Shown here piece after piece: positions 6,842 through 10,717 of a stretch of 10,717 bases of DNA. A program made the translations under genes and the position numbers. The stretch comes from an uncultured Rubrobacteraceae bacterium (GTDB taxonomy: Bacteria; Actinomycetota; Rubrobacteria; Rubrobacterales; Rubrobacteraceae). The stretch lies in assembly GCA_902806015.1 (NCBI GenBank), contig CADCUZ010000144.1, positions 1 to 10,717 of the forward strand, given 5' to 3'. The notes under the pieces were generated by a model. It saw only the letters and a program-made list of their open reading frames with translations. It was not told the origin of the DNA and ran no database searches. Each line of letters begins with the position of its first letter. Positions within the stretch are counted from its first letter, which is position 1.

Positions 6842-7519
6842 TCAGGCGCCGATCAGGGCGCGCAGCCCCGGATCGGTGAAGTCCTCCGCTACCATGAAGA
6901 CGCCGGCCTTCAGCAGTTTGTTAGGCTCCTGGGTGGAGGCTATGCCGGCGGTGGGGACGCCGGCGCCCACGGCAGAGGCTATGCCCGAGACGGAGTCCTC
7001 AAAGGCCAAAGCAGCCTCCGGGGGTACGTCGAGCCTCCTTAGGGCTTCGGCGTAGGGGGCCGGGTCGGGCTTGACGGCTTCGACCTCGTCGGAGAGGACG
7101 ATGATGTCGAAGAAATCTTGGAGCTTTAGGGCTGGCAGAATCGCGCCGACGTTTTCCCCCGGGGCGTTGGTGACGAGACCGGTCTGGAGGCTGCGGTTTT
7201 TGATCTCTCCCAGAAAGTCCAGGAGCCCGGGGAGCGGCTCCAGCTCTCCGGCTCGCTCCCGGAAGCTGGCCTCTTTGGCCTCGAAGACAAAACGTCCCTC
7301 CTCGAGCGAGAGGGCGGGCAGGAGGTCGCGCACGATCTCGGCGTTCGCCCGGCCGCTGATGTTCTCCCTGTAGAAGGCTTCGTCCACCTCTATGCCGTGC
7401 GGCCTGAGGACGTCCACCCACGTCGGCAGGTGCAGCGAGTCGGTCTCGGCGAGGGTGCCGTCGAGGTCGAAGAGCAGCGCTTTAGGCCCGCCCGGCGTCG
7501 GTCTGCGGTGTTCAGGCAC
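6842..7519 (-). CDS. HAD-family hydrolase, beta-phosphoglucomutase / sugar-phosphatase type
   Basis: This 225-residue HAD subfamily IA protein should be a cytoplasmic phosphatase or phosphomutase. Motif I is FDLDGT (17-22, nucleophile Asp18 and acid/base Asp20), motif II is VTN (116-118, Thr117), motif III is Lys150 in VKPDP, and motif IV is FEDSVSGI (173-180, Glu174/Asp175). The helical cap between motifs I and II, with a GR at 56-57, is of the beta-phosphoglucomutase/phosphoglycolate-phosphatase kind; sequence alone does not separate phosphatase from mutase. The GTG start at 7519 lies inside the end of the upstream membrane-protein gene (8-bp overlap) and lacks a clear ribosome site, which indicates translational coupling. 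The gene converges on the alpha/beta hydrolase gene. A link to glucose-phosphate metabolism through the nearby GH31 enzyme is only a guess. Confidence 0.9.
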   Translation of the reverse strand: MPEHRRPTPGGPKALLFDLDGTLAETDSLHLPTWVDVLRPHGIEVDEAFYRENISGRANAEIVRDLLPALSLEEGRFVFEAKEASFRERAGELEPLPGLLDFLGEIKNRSLQTGLVTNAPGENVGAILPALKLQDFFDIIVLSDEVEAVKPDPAPYAEALRRLDVPPEAALAFEDSVSGIASAVGAGVPTAGIASTQEPNKLLKAGVFMVAEDFTDPGLRALIGA

Positions 7520-7853
7520 CGTGGTAGAGGACGGCGTTTAGCGCGCGGGTCACGATCAGGAGCGCGCCGATGTACAGCAGGATGAACAGGTGGCCCCGCT
7601 CCCGGCGCTTTCTGAGCGGGCTTGTCTTGTACTCGGCCATCGCCAGCAGCACCCCAACCGCGCACAGCCCCCACACCCAGTAGAACGCGAAATACCGCGC
7701 AAAGTTGCCAGGGTCAGGGAAGAGCGACGCCCATGCGAACGCCAGCGTTACGAAGGCCCCTAGAGAGACCGAGAGGGCGAACAGTACCCTGTTCGCCCGG
7801 CCGCGGCGCCCCCAGGCGAGCCAGTCTTTAAAGGTCGAGGCCAGCGCGTTCAC
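7512..7853 (-). CDS. Small membrane protein with three predicted helices, function unknown
   Basis: I do not recognise this 113-residue protein. From the GTG at 7853 it has three hydrophobic stretches: about 23-45, 54-74 and 88-110. A basic segment (KTSPLRKRRERG, 76-87) between helices 2 and 3 suggests that this loop is cytoplasmic. The N-terminal 20 residues are amphipathic and basic. A longer frame exists upstream, but it would run across the intergenic region toward the divergent MFS gene and is charged, Ser/Pro/Gly-rich sequence unlike the body, so the GTG is preferred. That GTG has no Shine-Dalgarno sequence but follows an extended -10 box by 7 nt, as in leaderless genes. The HAD gene overlaps its 3' end by 8 bp, so the two are co-expressed. 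Confidence 0.7.
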   Translation of the reverse strand: MNALASTFKDWLAWGRRGRANRVLFALSVSLGAFVTLAFAWASLFPDPGNFARYFAFYWVWGLCAVGVLLAMAEYKTSPLRKRRERGHLFILLYIGALLIVTRALNAVLYHGA

Positions 7854-7860
7854 GGGAACA

Positions 7861-7869
7861 ATGTTAGCA
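7861..7869 (-). promoter_or_regulatory. Extended -10 promoter for the membrane protein-HAD pair, leaderless type
   Basis: On the minus strand TGCTAACAT (7869-7861) fits the extended -10 form TGnTAnnnT. It ends 7 nt before the GTG at 7853, so transcription would begin at or within a nucleotide or two of the start codon. No -35 of quality is visible, which is normal for extended -10 promoters. Confidence 0.5.
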
Positions 7870-7964
7870 GCCGGCGCGCCGCTCCCCGGTGAAAGCTTCG
7901 GGACAGATTCCAAGATGCGCCCTTCCCGATGCTGCTTCGCCCGCCGAAATCCTCCGAGGGGCAG

Positions 7965-7970
7965 TAGAAT
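7965..7970 (+). promoter_or_regulatory. -10 box of the second MFS gene, leaderless type
   Basis: TAGAAT (5 of 6 matches to TATAAT) ends 7 nt before the GTG at 7978, placing the predicted transcript start at the start codon. The only purine-rich stretch, GAGGGG at 7956-7961, is 16 nt from the GTG, too far for a ribosome site. No clear -35 is seen. Confidence 0.45.
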
Positions 7971-7977
7971 AACCGCC

Positions 7978-9105
7978 GTGCGCCGACTCCTCGCCTTGTG
8001 CTGCGCGATCGTCCTGGTGGACACGGTCTTCTACGCCGCCCTGACCCCGCTGGTGCCGTACTTCAACGAGGAGTTCGGCCTCTCGAAGTCCGAGGTGGGC
8101 CTCCTCGGGGGCGCTTTCGGGGCCGGGGTGCTGGCCGGGGCCGCGCCGGGCGGCTACCTGGCCTCGCGGGTGGGGGTTCGGGCGGCGGCGCTCGCGGGAC
8201 TTGCCCTGATGAGCGCGACGAGCGTCGGGTTCGCCCTCGCCGGCGAGACGTGGCTGCTGGTCCTGACGCGGTTCGTCGGCGGCTTCGGCAGCGCGCTCTC
8301 GTGGGTGGCGGCGTTCACCTGGCTCGTGGCGCGGGCCCCGGAAGGACGGCGTGGGGAGTTTTTGGGGGTGATGCTCAGCGCCGCCGTGGTCGGTGCCCTC
8401 CTGGGCCCCGCCCTGGGTAGCGTCGCTGCCATCGTCGGCCTCGTGCCTACCTTCGCGGGGGTCGCCGCCGCCGGGTTGGCCATGGCCTTCTGGGTCGCCG
8501 TCGAGCCGGCCCCGGCGCCGACCGGGGGCGGCTCGCTCGTAGGGGCGCTCGGGACCTTGCGGCGGCCGAGGCTCCTCACCGGGCTGTGGTTCGTGGCGCT
8601 CCCGCCGCTTCTCTTCTCCTCGCTCACCGTGCTCGTGCCGCTCGACCTGGCCACCTTCGGCTGGGGGGCCGCGGCGGTGGGGGCGATCTTTCTGGTAAGC
8701 GCGGGCTTCGAGACCCTCGTCCACCCGCTGTTCGGGCGCTGGACGGACCGCAGCGGCTACCGGCCGCCCGTCCTCGCCGCCCTCGTGTTCTCGGTCGCCA
8801 TACTCGCCGTGCTCGCCTACGCGGTGAACGCGTGGCTGCTCGCGCTGCTCGTCGTGCTCGCCGGCGGGGCCTTCAACGCCCCGCTCGTGCCCGGCACCGC
8901 CCTCTTCTCCCGCGGGACCGAGAAGGCCGGCATGGACCAGGCCGTCGCCTTCGCCATAACGAACTTCGCCTGGGCCTCCGGGTACGCCGTCGGCGCGCCT
9001 TTGGGCGGCTTCCTCGCCGACCTCCGCGGCGACGCCCTCTCCTACTTTTTCCTGATGGGCGTCTGCCTGGCCACGATGCTGTTGCTGGGGGTGCTGCGAG
9101 ATTAG
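7978..9105 (+). CDS. MFS transporter, DHA1/drug-efflux-like
   Basis: This 375-residue inner-membrane protein of the major facilitator superfamily has about 12 helices. The first helix (LLALCCAIVLVDTVFYAALT) begins three residues after the GTG at 7978. LVPYFNEEFGLSKSEVGLL is typical of the loop before helix 2. A motif-A-like loop (GGYLASRVGVRAA) and a motif-B-like RFVGGFGSA in helix 4 follow. GRWTDRSGYRPP is the repeated motif A between helices 8 and 9, and the Gly/Ala-rich helices 5 and 11 fit the fold. The frame is open for 91 codons upstream, but that part is antisense to the small membrane protein gene and carries no transport sequence. Substrate unknown; the general form suggests proton-driven efflux. 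It is divergent from the membrane protein-HAD pair, and a strong hairpin lies 26 nt after its stop. Confidence 0.88.
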   Translation: MRRLLALCCAIVLVDTVFYAALTPLVPYFNEEFGLSKSEVGLLGGAFGAGVLAGAAPGGYLASRVGVRAAALAGLALMSATSVGFALAGETWLLVLTRFVGGFGSALSWVAAFTWLVARAPEGRRGEFLGVMLSAAVVGALLGPALGSVAAIVGLVPTFAGVAAAGLAMAFWVAVEPAPAPTGGGSLVGALGTLRRPRLLTGLWFVALPPLLFSSLTVLVPLDLATFGWGAAAVGAIFLVSAGFETLVHPLFGRWTDRSGYRPPVLAALVFSVAILAVLAYAVNAWLLALLVVLAGGAFNAPLVPGTALFSRGTEKAGMDQAVAFAITNFAWASGYAVGAPLGGFLADLRGDALSYFFLMGVCLATMLLLGVLRD

Positions 9106-9131
9106 GCTTCGGGTGTTTGCGGGGCGGGCCG

Positions 9132-9158
9132 GATCGGGCCCGTGCCGGGACCCCGATC
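9132..9158 (+). repeat. Strong inverted repeat between the MFS and GST genes (terminator or operator)
   Basis: Outer arms GATCGGG (9132-9138) and CCCGATC (9152-9158) are perfect complements, and inner arms CCCG (9139-9142) and CGGG (9146-9149) extend the stem. This makes 11 bp with a TGC loop and a 2-nt AC bulge. No T-tract follows. It ends 5 nt before the TATACT -10 box of the GST gene and covers the place where a -35 would sit, so it may be the MFS terminator, an operator of the GST promoter, or both. Confidence 0.5.
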
Positions 9159-9163
9159 TCTCA

Positions 9164-9169
9164 TATACT
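9164..9169 (+). promoter_or_regulatory. -10 box of the GST gene
   Basis: TATACT matches TATAAT at 5 of 6 positions. Transcription would start near 9176. That is 5 nt before the ATG at 9181 but about 29 nt before the GTG at 9205, which has its own ribosome site. Confidence 0.5.
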
Positions 9170-9193
9170 ACCAATCGTAGATGAGCTACCGAC

Positions 9194-9198
9194 GGGAG
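9194..9198 (+). promoter_or_regulatory. Shine-Dalgarno-like site favouring the GST start at 9205
   Basis: GGGAG lies 6 nt before the GTG at 9205. The alternative ATG at 9181 has no such site. Confidence 0.5.
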
Positions 9199-9204
9199 AG
9201 AAGC

Positions 9205-9903
9205 GTGCCCCAGCCCATAGACCTCTACTACTGGCCGACGCCCAACGGGCAGAAGGCTTCGATCTTCCTCGAAGAGCTCGGGCTGCCCTACGAGGTGAGG
9301 CCCGTAAACATCACGGCCGGCGACCAGTTCGAGCCCGAGTTCCTCAAGATCAGCCCTAATAACAAGATGCCGGCCATCGTGGACCCCGAGGGCCCGGACG
9401 GGGGACCCATCTCCGTCTTCGAGTCGGGGGCCATCCTGATCTACCTGGCCGAAAAGACGGGCCGGTTCCTGCCGGCGGACCCGCGCGGCCGGTACCGCGT
9501 GCTTGAGTGGCTGATGTTCCAGATGGGCTCTGTCGGGCCGATGCTCGGGCAGGCCCACCACTTCCGCCAGTACGCCCCGGAGACGATCCCCTACGCCATC
9601 GGGCGCTACACGGACGAGGCAGCCAGGATCTACCGCGTCATAGACAGGCGCCTCTCCGAGTCCGAGTACATCGCCGCGGACGACTACACCATCGCCGACG
9701 TCGCCGTCTTCCCGTGGCTCGTCTCCCACGAGAAACAGGGCCAGGACCTCGCCGACTACCCGAACCTGGAGCGCTGGTACGAGGCCGTTGAGGGCCGCCC
9801 CGCCGTCGGGCGCGGCCTCGCTGTCGGCGCGGAACTCCGGCGCCAGCTCAACCGCGACATGGACGAAAAAACCCGGGAGACCCTCTTCGGCAACAAGAAG
9901 TAA
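9205..9903 (+). CDS. yfcG: Nu-class glutathione transferase / disulfide-bond oxidoreductase, YfcG-like
   Basis: This 232-residue cytoplasmic protein closely follows E. coli YfcG, a Nu-class GST homolog that reduces disulfides using glutathione. The thioredoxin-like N-terminal domain begins PIDLYYWPTPNGQK. Thr12 and Asn14 match YfcG Thr9 and Asn11, which contact the glutathione sulfur. FLKISPNNKMPAIVD carries the cis-Pro loop, and FESGAILIYLAEKTG is the gamma-glutamyl binding motif. The helical domain contains GPMLGQAHHF and ETIPYAIGRY, also diagnostic of this class, and YTIADVAVFPW is the GST C-terminal core. Length is normal. The GTG at 9205 is chosen because of its ribosome site and because family members start just before PIDLY; an ATG at 9181 would add eight residues (MSYRRERS). 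It appears to be a single-gene unit with its own promoter. Confidence 0.93.
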   Translation: MPQPIDLYYWPTPNGQKASIFLEELGLPYEVRPVNITAGDQFEPEFLKISPNNKMPAIVDPEGPDGGPISVFESGAILIYLAEKTGRFLPADPRGRYRVLEWLMFQMGSVGPMLGQAHHFRQYAPETIPYAIGRYTDEAARIYRVIDRRLSESEYIAADDYTIADVAVFPWLVSHEKQGQDLADYPNLERWYEAVEGRPAVGRGLAVGAELRRQLNRDMDEKTRETLFGNKK

Positions 9904-9968
9904 GGCGGATGCGGGGACGTCTCAGGAGCCGCCCCTACCCTCCGGAATGGGCGCGGGCGGCCTGCCGT

Positions 9969-9990
9969 CGGCGGCCCTAAAACGCCGCCG
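9969..9990 (+). terminator. Hairpin downstream of the GST gene, possible terminator
   Basis: Arms CGGCGGC (9969-9975) and GCCGCCG (9984-9990) form a perfect 7-bp stem around the loop CCTAAAAC, 65 nt after the GST stop. No T-tract follows. It is the best terminator candidate in the otherwise poorly structured stretch 9904-10092. Confidence 0.35.
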
Positions 9991-10097
9991 CCCAGCAGCG
10001 GTATGCCGCCCAGGAAGATGACCAGCCGGCCACCGTGCGCGTCGCTGAGGCCGACGAGCTCCTGGCCCGATTCCGCGCGGCCGGGGTAGGAGGATAA
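9981..10097 (+). pseudogene. Possible gene remnant, 38 codons without a start
   Basis: The stretch from the GST stop to the DUF998-like gene (9904-10172, about 270 bp) has no intact gene. One plus-strand frame opens after a stop at 9978-9980 and ends at TAA 10095-10097. It has no start codon. Its last part, ATVRVAEADELLARFRAAGV, reads like real protein and resembles the helix-turn seen in VOC/glyoxalase-fold proteins, but it is far too short for a domain. On the opposite strand a GC-rich frame across 9976-10040 reads LVIFLGGIPLLGGG with no start or stop nearby, so the coding strand is not certain. Either a decayed gene or chance. Confidence 0.2.
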
Positions 10098-10098
10098 T
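10093..10098 (+). promoter_or_regulatory. -10-like box upstream of the DUF998-like gene
   Basis: GATAAT matches TATAAT at 5 of 6 positions and is the most AT-rich hexamer of the region. No clear -35 is seen. It lies 22 nt before an ATG at 10120 and 75 nt before the ATG at 10173. Confidence 0.3.
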
Positions 10099-10172
10099 CC
10101 CCGGCTTAGGGATGACCGGATGAAAGGAACCGCACGAAAGGGCCATTAACGACCGGGGCGTCGCTCGCCGGG

Positions 10173-10717
10173 ATGTTCGGCCCGGCGCTCTTCGCGGCCG
10201 TCCTCGCGGTGCTGACGGCGCTCGAGTACCCCTTTATGCTCCGGATCGGCTGGAGGCCGCTCGAAGACCCGGCGGCGCCTGGCCGAGCGGGCTCGCCCTC
10301 GGGCCGCACGGGTGGCTCCTGGACGCGAGCTGCGTCCTGTCGGGCATACTGCTGATGGCCTTCGCCGCCGGGCCCCACCGCGGGGTGCGTCGGGGCCCGA
10401 AGACGGGACCGGCCCTGCTCTCCCTCTCCGGCGCGGCGATGGCGCTCCTGGCCTTCGAGACCGACTCCATCCGGCGCACCGGGCCCAGATCCCCGCCCGG
10501 CCTCGTCCACGACGCCTCCTTCGTCGTCTTCGCCCTCTCCCTGCTCCTCTCGCACTTCTTCGAACTGCGCATGGACAGTGATCCCCGCTGGCGCGGCCAC
10601 GCCCGGCTCACCCTCGCCATCGCCCTCGTCTGCGCCGCGTGCCTCGCGCTGCCGGGCGTCGCCTACTTCCTGTTTCTCGCAGCGACGCTCCTGTGGAGGT
10701 TCACGCTCAGGATGTTC
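10173..10717 (+). pseudogene. DUF998-like integral membrane protein with a frameshift, cut by the right window edge
   Basis: From the ATG at 10173 the frame reads a hydrophobic first helix (MFGPALFAAVLAVLTALEYP) and then RIGWRPLEDPAA, before turning into non-membrane sequence and stopping at 10353-10355. The frame shifted by two bases, from TGG at 10280, is open for 146 codons to the window end. It reads WPSGLALGPHGWLLDASC, then SGILLMAFAAG, ALLSLSGAAMALLAFETDS, LVHDASFVVFALSLLLSHF and further helices. The LALGPHGW motif followed by a helix and an Asp near ETD is what I know from DUF998 membrane proteins, whose function is unknown. Joining the frames needs one extra base at about 10278-10279, so a base has been lost there, either in the genome or in the sequence data. 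The C-terminus is outside the window. Confidence 0.6.

Noticed and set aside
7705..7977. A 91-codon N-terminal extension of the second MFS transporter
   Set aside because: It overlaps the small membrane protein gene in antisense and lacks transporter features. The GTG at 7978 starts directly before the first helix and behind a -10 box.
7864..9729. A 621-codon open frame on the minus strand
   Set aside because: It lies wholly antisense to the MFS and GST genes, is made mostly of Arg, Gly, Pro, Glu and His, and shows no domain or membrane pattern. Long antisense frames are expected in GC-rich genes.
9976..10040. Hydrophobic minus-strand stretch (LVIFLGGIPLLGGG)
   Set aside because: It has no start codon or natural end and runs into the antisense of the GST gene, so it cannot be supported as a gene.
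10312..10581. An 89-codon plus-strand frame overlapping the DUF998-like region
   Set aside because: It is in the remaining third frame, Arg/Pro-rich and without hydrophobic segments, unlike the membrane protein read in the neighbouring frame.
1..10717. tRNA or rRNA genes, CRISPR arrays, insertion sequences, phage or defence genes
   Set aside because: I looked for cloverleaf sequences, regularly spaced repeats, terminal inverted repeats with transposase and nuclease/helicase-type proteins and saw none.

Overview
The window is strongly GC-rich, with G/C-ending codons, frequent GTG starts and regular use of ATA (Ile) and AGG (Arg). Together with the protein families present, this suggests a deep-branching actinobacterium of the Rubrobacter type. 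That assignment is inference from sequence style and gene content; no rRNA or tRNA gene is present to confirm it.

Layout. (1) 1-1167, minus strand: trpG and the first 200 codons of trpD, a tryptophan-biosynthesis pair that runs off the left edge. (2) 1219-6770, plus strand: an ornithine cyclodeaminase/mu-crystallin family protein, a YbjJ-like MFS transporter, a cytoplasmic GH31 alpha-glucosidase and a membrane-anchored alpha/beta hydrolase. The gaps are short (31, 71 and 23 bp). The 71-bp gap holds a hairpin followed by a T-rich stretch, so the run may be two transcription units. (3) 6771-6841: two hairpins between converging genes, probably a bidirectional terminator. (4) 7853-6842, minus strand: a three-helix small membrane protein and a HAD phosphatase overlapping by 8 bp. 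(5) 7978-9105, plus strand: a second MFS transporter, divergent from the previous pair. (6) 9205-9903, plus strand: a YfcG-like (Nu-class) glutathione transferase/disulfide reductase. (7) 9904-10717: a poorly coding stretch followed by a DUF998-like membrane protein whose reading frame is broken once, possibly twice; it runs off the right edge.

How the genes work together. TrpG and TrpD act in the first two steps of tryptophan synthesis from chorismate. The GH31 enzyme and a nearby MFS transporter could form a small glycoside-use module, but nothing fixes the transporter's substrate. The remaining genes look like ordinary housekeeping or stress functions.

I did not find a convincing undescribed system. 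The most interesting signals are regulatory. Several genes have a -10-like hexamer 7-10 nt before the start codon and no Shine-Dalgarno sequence, which is the pattern of leaderless or near-leaderless mRNAs. There is also a strong inverted repeat just upstream of the GST -10 box, and the frame break in the DUF998-like gene.
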